64,000 bases of DNA from Sulfurivermis sp041678005. GTDB lineage: Bacteria; Pseudomonadota; Gammaproteobacteria; Thiohalomonadales; Thiohalomonadaceae. The position numbers and the translations under genes are program-made. Each line of letters begins with the position of its first letter. The stretch's first letter is position 1. Below, piece after piece: positions 1-8,500 of the stretch. The notes under the pieces are model-generated. The model had not been told where the DNA came from and did no database searches. It worked only from the letters and a program-made list of their open reading frames with translations. The stretch covers positions 29,953 to 93,952 of the forward strand of contig JBAYOW010000003.1 in the NCBI GenBank assembly GCA_041678005.1, read 5' to 3'.

Positions 1-474
1 ATCCACACATTCCTCGATACCACCAACAATACGCAAGCGAAAGGCGGGATGAGATGCCAAAATGATGTGCGCACCACGGCCAAGGATAAGACCGCCGCTA
101 CGGGCTACACGCAAAATTACATTCACCAGGTGATGACGATAATAACTTGGGTAGGTAGTGTTATGGCTGAACAGATCCTGCAACCAGGACATAACCTTGT
201 CAGTACTGGATTTATCTTCCAACTCAGAGAGCTTTTCCGTACTGATGTAAGTATCATGAGAAATATGATCCAATATCTTTTGGTCGTAGAAATCCACCTG
301 CAAGCGTTCAGCCAGAAGTCTTGCTATTTCATCACCACCCGTGCCGTATTCACGTGACATCGCGACCACTGGGGGCAAGCCAGCCGCTGTTGGTTGGTGG
401 CGCTGAAAGATCAGCTCAGCATTGATAATGGACTGGATCAATGCCTGATCCTGTAGGCGGGTAGTTTTAAACAT
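1..474 (-). CDS. Cytidylate kinase-like family protein (partial, C-terminus beyond window)
   Basis: The frame opens at ATG 474 behind an AGGA ribosome site and runs without a stop off the left edge, so only the first 158 codons are visible. An in-frame ATG at 492 is possible but has no clear ribosome site. Residues 40-58 (SREYGTGGDEIARLLAERL) form the glycine-rich nucleotide-binding segment of cytidylate-kinase-like (Cytidylate_kin2) proteins. The usual FYDQKILDHIS follows, and GLILGRGAHIIL lies near residue 130. The family is related to CMP kinase, but its in vivo substrate is generally not established. It has no obvious operon partner here; the next gene diverges from it. Family assignment is from motifs only. 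Confidence 0.75.
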   Translation of the reverse strand, partial: MFKTTRLQDQALIQSIINAELIFQRHQPTAAGLPPVVAMSREYGTGGDEIARLLAERLQVDFYDQKILDHISHDTYISTEKLSELEDKSSTDKVMSWLQDLFSHNTTYPSYYRHHLVNVILRVARSGGLILGRGAHIILASHPAFRLRIVGGIEECVD

Positions 475-637
475 TAATCCTGCGCGCTCCATGGATAATC
501 AATCAGCTGTGCAGAATAACGGTAATGACAGCTTTTTGCCAAGTCGTGTCGATAGTTGGTCTATAATTGACCATTCCAATGCCTTGCCCAATGGGGGATG
601 ACAGATAATGAAAAAACCTGATAAAAGGAATGTTTTC

Positions 638-1147
638 ATGCCTCTACGTAGCATGGCTATGGTGGCAATATTCTGGCTGACAGGCTGCGCCATCACTGAC
701 ACATCGACAAAAACGCCCGTGTTTCTGCATGAAGTTCCAGCTGGCACCTTGCTTGCACTGGAACGCACAGTAAATTTTGCTCCAGATAGTATGCGGGTCT
801 ATTTTCAGAATGGTGAAGTCTACTCCCAGCCAGGCATATTGATCCTTCAGGGCGTCAACCGCTATCGACCATATTGCGTACTTGTGCTGCGAGATAAATC
901 CGCCACTGAACGCAAACTGACACCACGGCAGTATCGTCTGGACAGGGTGAACTGGGACGTAAGCTATATGGTTATGGATGTATCCGAGTTTCGTACGGAG
1001 TGGTTAATCACTGGTGAAGACCCAGAGCCACATTCCTTTGTCTGTTACAAGCGAGGAAATGCGGCCTATGAGCAGGCACTGTCATTGAAGGAAATCGATC
1101 GTACAGTGGGTAGTTATTTCAAGCTGGTCAAACCAAATGGAGAATAG
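638..1147 (+). CDS. Hypothetical lipoprotein
   Basis: A 169-residue protein with a signal peptide ending in the lipobox LTGC about 18 residues from the chosen start, so it is probably a membrane-anchored lipoprotein. ATG 638 is chosen because AAGGA lies 8 bases upstream. An in-frame ATG at 608 would add ten charged residues and also has a GGGGA upstream. The mature part has no motif I recognise; it contains a few aromatic and charged stretches and two or three cysteines. It stands alone between two minus-strand genes, so context gives no function. Confidence 0.6.
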   Translation: MPLRSMAMVAIFWLTGCAITDTSTKTPVFLHEVPAGTLLALERTVNFAPDSMRVYFQNGEVYSQPGILILQGVNRYRPYCVLVLRDKSATERKLTPRQYRLDRVNWDVSYMVMDVSEFRTEWLITGEDPEPHSFVCYKRGNAAYEQALSLKEIDRTVGSYFKLVKPNGE

Positions 1148-1172
1148 CAAACCAAGGTAAAATTTCCGCTGG

Positions 1173-2801
1173 TCATGCATGGTGTTGGGTGGAAATATCT
1201 GCGGCAAAATGGAAGTCATTTTTGCCTGCATTCTTGGCGCTATACATAGCTTGATCGGCCAGTTTTAGTAGTGTTTTGAGTTCACCTGCGTCATCTGGAA
1301 AAATGGCAGCACCAATGCTTGCCGAGATAGTCACAGTGGCTTTGGCAAGCGAGAAAGGCTGGGCGAGCACATGCAAAATCTGTTGGCCAACAGGAGTTAC
1401 GCGCTCATCATCGTATAAGCCAGAGAGCATGACGGTAAATTCATCACCACCAAGACGCGCCACTGTGTCTGAGCCGCGAATGCAACCAGAAATTCGTTGC
1501 CCAACCTGAAACAACAATTGATCTCCAGCGTCATGACCATGCTCATCATTGACATTTTTGAAGCCATCCAGGTCGATGAAATAAAGTGCCAGCCGCAAGT
1601 TTCGTTCATGGCAAAGCAATAACTCATTTTCCAGTTGAGCCAAAAATAACTGCCGATTGGGCAGGCGCGTTATCAGGTCATAATGAGCCTGTCGCCAGAT
1701 ATGTTCTTGCAGTTTTTTTTGTTCGGTGACATCTGAAGATATTTTTACAAAGCGATAAATGCTGCCATCTGGATTACGCACTATATTCAGGACCACATGC
1801 TCGGCAAATTCATTACCATCCTTGTTGCGACTCCACCACTCTCCCTCCCAATAATCATCTCGTAATAGTGTTTTCCACATATCCTGATAAAAAATTCTGT
1901 TCTGCCGTCTAGACTGCAGGATGCGCGGATTTTTCCCTGCCACCTCATGGAGTTCATAGCCCGTGATGTTGGTAAATGCGGGATTGATGGCGATGATATT
2001 ATTGTGTTCGTCTGTAACGACAATCGAAGCGGTGCTGGCTTTGAAGATCAGGCTGGCCAGTTTGCTCTCGGCTTCTTGTTGTTTGCGCAGGGTGATCTCG
2101 CGGACAAAGACAAACAAAGTACCGCCATTGACTGGGGCATAACTGACGTTGACCTCAAGGTCGAGTCTATGTCCATTTTTGTGATACTGCTGTGTCTCAA
2201 AGAGCTGGTGGCCTGACTTGATGATACTGTCAATACGCTCAGCAGTTGCGGTCTGGGATTCCAGCGCTTCAACATCATATACATGCATGCCAAGCAGCTC
2301 TTCGCGGGTATAGCCCAGTATGTGGCAATAGGTTTCATTGACATCTATAAATTTTGCGTCGGCTGTGCGTAAGACAAAAAAACCATCTCCTGCTGCCTGA
2401 ATAATAGAGTGATACTCCATTTCGCGCAGTTTGCGCTCCGAGATATCACGACAAATATGGAGTATGAAATCACCATCAGGCCAGTTAATCAGGCGCGAAT
2501 GTATTTCGAAGGGAATACGCTGGCCATTGCGGTGTAAATAAATCACCTGAAATGTGGCGCGGTGATTTTTTATGATCAGGTCAAGACGATCTGTATAACT
2601 GGCCGTATCCTCTTTCGCCATGAGATCAGGCAACTGCTTTTGCAGCAACTCTTCCTTGCTATAGCCGAATCGATCACAAGCAGTCTGGTTGACTGCCAGT
2701 AATTCACCATGTGTATTGAGTAAAAAGATCGCATCGCTGGATTGCTCAAATAACAGGCGCAGCAGTTTGTTGGGCAATGATTGTATTTTCGCTTGCGCCA
2801 T
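1173..2801 (-). CDS. PAS-PAS-PAS-GGDEF diguanylate cyclase
   Basis: A soluble 542-residue sensor cyclase with no membrane segment. Three PAS folds lie at about residues 12-115, 130-240 and 250-360; each shows the FGYSKEELL / LGYTREELLG / TGYELHEVAG pattern. A GGDEF domain covers about 375-535. The catalytic GGDEF is intact near 449, and an RGSD inhibitory I-site sits five residues before it, so product feedback by c-di-GMP is expected. The domain should make c-di-GMP from two GTP in response to a cytoplasmic ligand or redox signal. ATG 2801 is preferred over GTG 2804 because AGAGG lies upstream. There is no neighbouring phosphodiesterase. Confidence 0.9.
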   Translation of the reverse strand: MAQAKIQSLPNKLLRLLFEQSSDAIFLLNTHGELLAVNQTACDRFGYSKEELLQKQLPDLMAKEDTASYTDRLDLIIKNHRATFQVIYLHRNGQRIPFEIHSRLINWPDGDFILHICRDISERKLREMEYHSIIQAAGDGFFVLRTADAKFIDVNETYCHILGYTREELLGMHVYDVEALESQTATAERIDSIIKSGHQLFETQQYHKNGHRLDLEVNVSYAPVNGGTLFVFVREITLRKQQEAESKLASLIFKASTASIVVTDEHNNIIAINPAFTNITGYELHEVAGKNPRILQSRRQNRIFYQDMWKTLLRDDYWEGEWWSRNKDGNEFAEHVVLNIVRNPDGSIYRFVKISSDVTEQKKLQEHIWRQAHYDLITRLPNRQLFLAQLENELLLCHERNLRLALYFIDLDGFKNVNDEHGHDAGDQLLFQVGQRISGCIRGSDTVARLGGDEFTVMLSGLYDDERVTPVGQQILHVLAQPFSLAKATVTISASIGAAIFPDDAGELKTLLKLADQAMYSAKNAGKNDFHFAADISTQHHA

Positions 2802-3088
2802 CACAAGTGGCCTCTGAACTAGCCAGTGCCGCCCCTTTGTCCATGTCTAAGCAAGGCACGAAAAAAGCTCTGGTGTTGTTATCGTTACAATATTTTGCAT
2901 CAGTTCATAAGATTAGCTGAGCAAAAACACTGGAGCCCCTCCACTCTGGCTGATAGATGTTTTAGATTGATGCGCTCGTTACTCTGCGCACCTTGTATAT
3001 GCAGGTAATTTTGAAAATCCTAACTAAATTCAGTTTAGATTAGAAATTGTTATCTGGCGAGGATTATCTTGAATGATGTGACTTGATT

Positions 3089-3814
3089 TTAAGCAAGTGT
3101 AATCTTGCTGGTATCAATATTTGCCGGTATGAATTCTTCTGCTTCTTTGATGATGGCACCTGGTTCTGCCATGGATATGGCGCTGATATCAATTTCAAGA
3201 TCGGCAACTTCTTCCTGGCTAAGCAGTTGTACGCCTGGCTCATCTATTGACAGGGCGCTGATATCTACTTCAAGTTCTTCTTCTATGCTCGGCGAGATAA
3301 GTTGTGCTCCAACCTCTGCCATGGATAGCGCACTTGTGTCGACTGTTAATTCCTCAAAGCTCGTTGGCTCGATGATTGTTTCACCTGCTGCCGCCATATT
3401 CAGGTGTGAAGTGTCGACATGCAAAGCTTGCACAAGCTCTGCTTGCTTGAGGGTAACGCCAGGCTCTGCAAGTGTGATAGTTGATGAGCTTGATGCAGCT
3501 TTGGTCGAAGCCTGCGCTGTGTTTGCCTGGTTGGCAGGCTGCGAGATGGGTTGGGGTGCCACCGGCCTAGCTGCTATAGCTGCCAGATCGACAACTCTGG
3601 TAATAGCGCCGGCCTGCAGGAGCGCCTGTTGATATTTTCTCGCAGTGGCCTCGTCTATGCCTTTTTTGATAGCAACAGGCTTGCCACTGAACATGGGCTG
3701 TATGCGTGAAAGTTCTACCTTGAATAGTTTGGCAAAGTTGGCTTGCACCTGCTCAACAGCAAAGCCATCAGCCAATTGACCCGCAAAAATAACTGCATAT
3801 GTCGTCTTGCTCAT
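3089..3814 (-). CDS. Protein with N-terminal alpha/beta domain and 25-residue tandem repeats
   Basis: ATG 3814 is chosen because GGAG lies 7 bases upstream; longer frames start at ATG 3817 or TTG 3835. Residues 3-75 look like a compact globular domain (TYAVIFAGQLADGFAVEQVQ, then FSGKPVAIKKGIDEATARKY). I have seen this domain at the front of otherwise unrelated bacterial proteins but cannot name it. An Ala/Gln/Ser linker follows. The C-terminal half is a perfect-period array: units of exactly 25 residues built on V/I-D-T/I-S-x-L/I-S-M-A-E-x-G, four full copies plus a degenerate first and a truncated last one. The array is acidic. No signal peptide is seen. The function is unknown; the repeats suggest a scaffold or binding surface. 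Confidence 0.7.
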   Translation of the reverse strand: MSKTTYAVIFAGQLADGFAVEQVQANFAKLFKVELSRIQPMFSGKPVAIKKGIDEATARKYQQALLQAGAITRVVDLAAIAARPVAPQPISQPANQANTAQASTKAASSSSTITLAEPGVTLKQAELVQALHVDTSHLNMAAAGETIIEPTSFEELTVDTSALSMAEVGAQLISPSIEEELEVDISALSIDEPGVQLLSQEEVADLEIDISAISMAEPGAIIKEAEEFIPANIDTSKITLA

Positions 3815-3864
3815 CATTTTTTCTCCATTGCTCAACCCTTAGGCTATCGCTTTGAGACCATGCT

Positions 3865-4476
3865 TCAGTCCTCGGCCAGCGATTTTTGAATTAGCGGCGT
3901 AAGCGCTTCTGGTAGCGTGATGCTGCCTGAAAGTACAAATTCATGGCCACGCTGCGACATTTTTCTCCATGTCTTGCGGATAATATCTATCCATTTAGCC
4001 TCGTCATATTCAGGATGCTTGGCGGCAAAATCCAGCATGTAATGCTCAATGAAAGTCAGAGCCGCCACATCTTCCAGTAGTTGTGTATCAGGATTGAGCT
4101 TGACGCCACGCTTGCCTACTGCCTGCTTTACTCGTTCAATGGTTTGCTCATTAAAGCCAAGCCCGACAAGTATGGCGGCAACCGTCTCGGCATGAAATTT
4201 ATACAGGTGCGTGCGCCACTGTAGATAGCCATTGCGATCCATGGGGTAGTCACTGCGGGGGGATTTCCAGCGTTGGATATGTTGGGCATGGATAGCGATC
4301 TGCTGTGCCGCATCGGCCTTAGGAGTATAACGCTGCAGCATTTCTGTCATGCGTCTGGAATACAGCAACTCCTTTGGCCATTCCTTACCATCTGCTGTTT
4401 CCTTATTTGGATCTTCGCTGTTTGCCTGATCAATTAAGGCCAGGGCCTGCGTCAGTTGCTGTGATGATATTGGCAT
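3865..4476 (-). CDS. DUF4202 family protein
   Basis: A 203-residue soluble protein matching the DUF4202 pattern throughout: DPN near the N-terminus, ELLYSRRMTEML, AQHIQRWKSPRSDYPMDR, LYKFHAETVAAIL, the LLEDVAALTFIE stretch and KTWRKMSQRGHEF at the end. Several conserved His and Asp residues (AQHIxRW, FHAE, LEDV) resemble an HD-type metal site, but this is inference. The biochemical role is not established. ATG 4476 follows AAGGAT. It lies 50 bp upstream of the repeat protein on the same strand and may be cotranscribed with it; the Hpt gene diverges on the other side. Confidence 0.8.
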   Translation of the reverse strand: MPISSQQLTQALALIDQANSEDPNKETADGKEWPKELLYSRRMTEMLQRYTPKADAAQQIAIHAQHIQRWKSPRSDYPMDRNGYLQWRTHLYKFHAETVAAILVGLGFNEQTIERVKQAVGKRGVKLNPDTQLLEDVAALTFIEHYMLDFAAKHPEYDEAKWIDIIRKTWRKMSQRGHEFVLSGSITLPEALTPLIQKSLAED

Positions 4477-4550
4477 GGATAATCCTTATGTATTGTGTTA
4501 ATAATTTCTAATAAATAATGGCGGTAATTTATCATACATAAGGTGCAAAT

Positions 4551-4898
4551 ATGGACGCTGTGAAGGTAATCGATCACAAGCTTGCTCTGCAACAAGCTGG
4601 CGGGAATGCCGAGCTTGCCGCTGACCTGTTCAATATGTTGCTGCAGGACTTATCGCCACAGAAGCATGCCATCCAGGCGGCTCTTGAGGCCAGCGATTAC
4701 CAAACATTGCAACATCTCGTGCACAAACTAAATGGCGCGACCACTTACTGTGGTGTCCCTGCACTGAAATTATCGCTTAATAATCTGGAAACCGATCTCA
4801 AAAACAGCAAGACAACCAACATTGCCACTGGCGTGGATCTTGTGGTCATGGAGATAGACCGCGTGTTGAGCCATACGCAAAAGCTGGAGAGCCAATAA
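4551..4898 (+). CDS. Orphan histidine phosphotransfer (Hpt) domain protein
   Basis: This 115-residue protein is essentially one Hpt four-helix bundle. The phospho-accepting histidine is H58 in LVHKLNGATTYCG, which fits the HxLxG(5)G motif of the BarA/ArcB Hpt class. It would relay phosphate between a hybrid kinase receiver and a response regulator. No kinase or receiver gene is adjacent, so its partners are elsewhere. ATG 4551 is preceded by a weak AAGG. It is divergently transcribed from the DUF4202 gene across a 74-bp AT-rich gap that must hold both promoters. Confidence 0.85.
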   Translation: MDAVKVIDHKLALQQAGGNAELAADLFNMLLQDLSPQKHAIQAALEASDYQTLQHLVHKLNGATTYCGVPALKLSLNNLETDLKNSKTTNIATGVDLVVMEIDRVLSHTQKLESQ

Positions 4899-4915
4899 CA
4901 GGCTCCCCGCGCAGA

Positions 4916-5965
4916 TTATGCAATGGTTATTTCCTTGTTCAAATAAACATCTTGTATGGCATTGAGCAGGGCAACACCTTCCTTCATAGGCTTTTGAAAC
5001 GCCTTACGCCCAGAAATCAAACCCATGCGACCGGCACGTTTATTGATCACCGCGGTGCGGACAGCCTGTTGCAGATCATTCTTACCGGAAGCCCCTCCTG
5101 AATTTATCATCCCCACCCTGCCCATATAGCAACTGGCCACCTGATAACGCACCAGATCAATGGGATGTTCGGTGGTCAGTGTGTCGTAAACATCAGGATG
5201 AGTCTTGCCAAACTTGAGCGCTTGATAGCCACCATTATTGACCGCCTGTTTTTGCTTGACGATATCTGCGTTGATGGTAGCGGCAAGGTAATTAGCCTGG
5301 CCGGTCAAATCGGCGCTTGCATGATAATCGGCCTCGGCGGTCTTGAATGCACTGTTGCGCAAATAAGCCCACAAAACAGTCACCATTCCCAGTTCATGCG
5401 CCAAGGCGAAGGCCTCGCTGATCTCCGTGATCTGCCGACGAGATTCGGCAGAGCCAAAATAAACAGTCGCGCCAACGGCAACAGCACCCATATCAAAGGC
5501 CTGCTGCACCGAGGCAAACAAAGTCTGATTATAGATAGCCGGATAAGTAAGCAGCTCATTGTGATTTATCTTGGCCAAAAAGGGAATCTTGTGGGCGTAG
5601 CGACGAGCTACCGATCCCAGTGCGCCCATGGTTGAGGCCACAGCATTACAACCTCCTTCAACGGCCATACGGGCAATTGTATCTGGATCAAAAAAAGCTG
5701 GATTGGGCGCAAAAGATGCCCCTGCCGAATGCTCCACACCCTGATCGACCGGCAGGATAGATAAATATCCAGTTCCAGCTAGACGACCGGTATTGAACAA
5801 CAATTGCATATTGCGCAATACGGCTGGCGAACGATCCTTCTGTGCCATCACTCGATCCACATAGTCAGGCCCGGGCAGATGCAGATCTTCTTGCTTGATG
5901 CCCTTGCATTGGTGAGCCAGTAAAAATTCGGCATCACTACCCAACTGCGCAACAATGTCGCTCAT
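4916..5965 (-). CDS. fbaB: Class I fructose-bisphosphate aldolase, DhnA type
   Basis: The 349-residue length matches E. coli FbaB. The sequence is the archaeal/DhnA-type class I aldolase: LSILPVDQGVEHSAG near residue 70, LAKINHNELLTYP, GATVYFGS, and INADIVKQKQ with the probable Schiff-base lysine. It cleaves or forms fructose-1,6-bisphosphate without a metal. ATG 5965 is chosen because AAGGAG lies 8 bases upstream; a longer frame to 6073 has no support. In this neighbourhood, with PPS and PFOR downstream, a gluconeogenic role fits, though enzyme direction cannot be read from sequence. Confidence 0.93.
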   Translation of the reverse strand: MSDIVAQLGSDAEFLLAHQCKGIKQEDLHLPGPDYVDRVMAQKDRSPAVLRNMQLLFNTGRLAGTGYLSILPVDQGVEHSAGASFAPNPAFFDPDTIARMAVEGGCNAVASTMGALGSVARRYAHKIPFLAKINHNELLTYPAIYNQTLFASVQQAFDMGAVAVGATVYFGSAESRRQITEISEAFALAHELGMVTVLWAYLRNSAFKTAEADYHASADLTGQANYLAATINADIVKQKQAVNNGGYQALKFGKTHPDVYDTLTTEHPIDLVRYQVASCYMGRVGMINSGGASGKNDLQQAVRTAVINKRAGRMGLISGRKAFQKPMKEGVALLNAIQDVYLNKEITIA

Positions 5966-6109
5966 GGTGGAATCTCCTTGAAAGGTTGAATGGCAAAATT
6001 CAGTATAGATTCTTGTTTGCTGCTTGTCTGTGGGTTGCTCCCGAGATTGCAAAGACCAACAGAGCAAAATCATACTTGATTACTTTTTAAGCAAAAGCAG
6101 TTTTTTCTG

Positions 6110-6311
6110 GATTCCCGCCTGCGCGTGAATGACTCGATATAGATGTAAAAATAGCGGTTTTCGATGCCTGGGTTCCCGCGCGGGAATGACGGTTCTGAGT
6201 CGAGCGCTTGCTTGATATCTTAATGTCACAATAGACACCGACATCAGCTGGAGGAGTATCTACATTAAAGCTCCCCTCTCCCGCTTGCGGGAGAGGGGTT
6301 GGGGGAGAGGG
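6110..6311. repeat. GC-rich palindromic repeat cluster in the fbaB-rsmJ gap
   Basis: The 478-bp space between fbaB and rsmJ carries several units of a dispersed repeat. Two are variants of a TTCCCGC/GCGGGAA palindrome followed by TGAC (about 6113-6133 and 6171-6191). The third is the perfect hairpin CCCCTCTCCCGC-TT-GCGGGAGAGGGG at 6273-6298, trailed by TTGGGGGAGAGGG. Related copies lie at 36440-36690, 43535-43909 and 62760-62985. No gene was found in the gap. Confidence 0.85.
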
Positions 6312-6443
6312 AAAATACTTTTTATCTTGGTTTATGCAGTCTTCTACATACGGTGCAATACTTGATGTTTATTGCACCGTATAACGCTAAGGAAGCAACC
6401 CCCAATTTGACATGGTGCACAGCGAGCACCAATGGGCCTTCCA

Positions 6444-7196
6444 TCAACCAGTTTTGTGGTTTTGCACATAAACATCGAAGCGATGGTTGCGGGTGTTTAT
6501 GCTCATGGTCGGCGGCCGGCCAGCGAGTGGCTCGGCATAGTCAGGTCGTTTCACTACTACCCGCTGGCGCGCACAGGACAGTGCCAGTGTAAGCAAGCTT
6601 TCAGTATCGGTATCCTCCCCGACGATCTGGCGAAACAGGCGCATTTCCTTTTTCACCAAGGCTGATTTGCGCCGCTGCGGATACATGGGATCCAGATAGA
6701 TCACATCAGCATCAGTGCTGGCCATTAGTTCGCTGGCCTCACCATGCTGCAAATACATACGCGAAATAATGTCTGCGATCTCAGCGTCTTCTTTGGCGCG
6801 TGCCAGACCATCTTCCAGCAAGGCGGCAATTACCGGCGCACGTTCAACGAGTGTTACCGAACAACCAAGGCTGGCTAACACAAAGGCATCACGCCCAAGT
6901 CCAGCCGTGGCGTCCAGCACGTGCGGGCAGGCTCCTTTTTTCAGGCCGACAGCCTTGGCGATTGCCTGCCCTCGCCCACCGCCAAAACGCCGCCTGTGGC
7001 CCACTGGGCCGCCAATGAAATCCACATATACCGCGCCCTCGGTACGCAAGGCACGCAGCTCCAACCGCTCCGCTGTCAGTACCAGGCGAGGCGTGTCAGG
7101 TGATTCTTCATCAGCCAGCGACAAGCCCCAGCGCTCGGCTAACTCAGCTGCACGCAGTGCCAGCCCGGGTTCATTGCAATACAGTTGGATCGTCAT
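6444..7196 (-). CDS. rsmJ: 16S rRNA (guanine1516-N2)-methyltransferase RsmJ
   Basis: A 250-residue Rossmann methyltransferase with the SAM-binding motif DATAGLGRDAFVLASLG around residue 97 and the catalytic motif YLDPMYPQRRKSALVKKEM around 170, both characteristic of RsmJ (YhiQ). It methylates N2 of G1516 in the small-subunit rRNA using S-adenosylmethionine. Upstream basic residues (GHRRRFGGGRGQ) fit RNA contact. The length matches the family. The start at 7196 lacks a strong ribosome site but gives the expected N-terminus. It is convergent with nothing and independent of its neighbours. Confidence 0.93.
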   Translation of the reverse strand: MTIQLYCNEPGLALRAAELAERWGLSLADEESPDTPRLVLTAERLELRALRTEGAVYVDFIGGPVGHRRRFGGGRGQAIAKAVGLKKGACPHVLDATAGLGRDAFVLASLGCSVTLVERAPVIAALLEDGLARAKEDAEIADIISRMYLQHGEASELMASTDADVIYLDPMYPQRRKSALVKKEMRLFRQIVGEDTDTESLLTLALSCARQRVVVKRPDYAEPLAGRPPTMSINTRNHRFDVYVQNHKTG

Positions 7197-7241
7197 GGAT
7201 ATGGTTTTTCTGAGCGCTGTGTAGTGCGCACCATAGCGTGG

Positions 7242-8231
7242 CTAAAGAATATCTGCCGGTATCGATGAACGGCCTGGATCGGGCGGTTCATCTCCCATTA
7301 GCGCATGCTCTTCGCCATCACTGACAAAAACCTGGGTGAGGATATCGATGAAGCGCCTGGCCTGCGGTGAGAGAAAGCGCCCCTTGCGCTGGACAATGCC
7401 GTAGGTGCGACGGGGAAAATATTGATTCAGGGGTATTTGCGCCAGTTGCTCATCGCCAGTCAGACAGACATCGGTAACTATGGATATGCCCAGACCAAGC
7501 TCAACGTATTTTTTGATCACCTCCCAGCCGCCAGCCTCCAGTGCTACGTTGTAGGCAAGGCCATGCTGCTGGAAGACCAAATCAACGATCCGCCAGGTCG
7601 AGAGATGACGTGGCGGCAGGATTAAACCATAGGGGCTAATGTCCTCCAGTCGCAGGTTTTCCTTTTTTGCCAGTGGGTGATCGACAGCGGTGATGAGCGT
7701 TGGGTTGTAGGTGACTACTGGTCGATAGCTGATGTCATCTGGTACTTCCAGCATCGAGCCAACGGCAAAATCCGCCTCGTCAGCGCGCAACATAGCAAGG
7801 CCATCACGGCCAGTCACGTTATGCAGCTTGAGGCGAATATTCGGGTATGCCTCGGTAAAGTGCTTCATCGATTCTGGCAGGATATAGAGAATTGTCGATT
7901 CTCCTGCCGCAATATTCAGCTCGCCCGATTCCAACTGGCCAAACTGCTCGGCAAAGGTTTCATGCAGTTTATCCATGCCTTCCACCAATGGCTCGGCAAG
8001 CTTATATAAAGTCTCGCCCTCTGGGGTCAGCTTGATCTGCGGGCCGCGTCGTTCAAACAGCGTAACGCCAAATTCCCGCTCCAATGCCTGAATCTGCAAG
8101 GACACGGAAGGTTGGCTCAAAAACAGGGATTCAGCCGCCAGGGTAATGCTGCCGACGCTGACAGTTCGACAAAAGGCGCGTAGCTGCTTGAGGCGATTTT
8201 GCTTGTAGTAAAGATTGGGCAATGAAGACAT
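7242..8231 (-). CDS. LysR-family transcriptional regulator
   Basis: A 329-residue LysR protein. The winged helix-turn-helix is at residues 14-72 (RLKQLRAFCRTVSVGSIT, LSQPSVSLQIQALE, LFERRG), followed by a two-lobed effector domain of CysB/CbbR-like type. ATG 8231 is preceded by GGAG at 7 bases. It is transcribed divergently from rnfB across 269 bp. That is the usual arrangement for a LysR protein controlling the neighbouring operon, so it is a candidate regulator of rnfB-nifJ-rnfC and onward. The effector cannot be predicted. Confidence 0.9.
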   Translation of the reverse strand: MSSLPNLYYKQNRLKQLRAFCRTVSVGSITLAAESLFLSQPSVSLQIQALEREFGVTLFERRGPQIKLTPEGETLYKLAEPLVEGMDKLHETFAEQFGQLESGELNIAAGESTILYILPESMKHFTEAYPNIRLKLHNVTGRDGLAMLRADEADFAVGSMLEVPDDISYRPVVTYNPTLITAVDHPLAKKENLRLEDISPYGLILPPRHLSTWRIVDLVFQQHGLAYNVALEAGGWEVIKKYVELGLGISIVTDVCLTGDEQLAQIPLNQYFPRRTYGIVQRKGRFLSPQARRFIDILTQVFVSDGEEHALMGDEPPDPGRSSIPADIL

Positions 8232-8245
8232 CGCAGCACTCCATC

Positions 8246-8280
8246 ATTGTTTTTTCAAATAGTAACAATTGAAATAATTG
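8246..8280. promoter_or_regulatory. Candidate LysR operator in the lysR-rnfB gap
   Basis: Two overlapping inverted repeats lie 15-49 bp upstream of the LysR start: ATTGTT-N12-AACAAT (8246-8269) and CAATT-N5-AATTG (8266-8280). Each contains the T-N11-A core expected of LysR sites. The position suits autoregulation. Binding is inferred only. Confidence 0.35.
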
Positions 8281-8500
8281 TAATACCAAATGCAGCAAAT
8301 AGTCATAGACTTTTTAATAAGTTCACACATGCACTTGATTACTTGGCAATTTAGTCATCTTTTTTGCGGCATTTATTGATAAGCATCAGGTTTGGAGCCT
8401 GATAAACATGAGCAGAGGGGCATGAAAAATAACTTTCATGCATTCCAGAGCTAAGGACTGGCAAGCAACCGACTATTGGAAAATTTAGGGACCAACTCAC

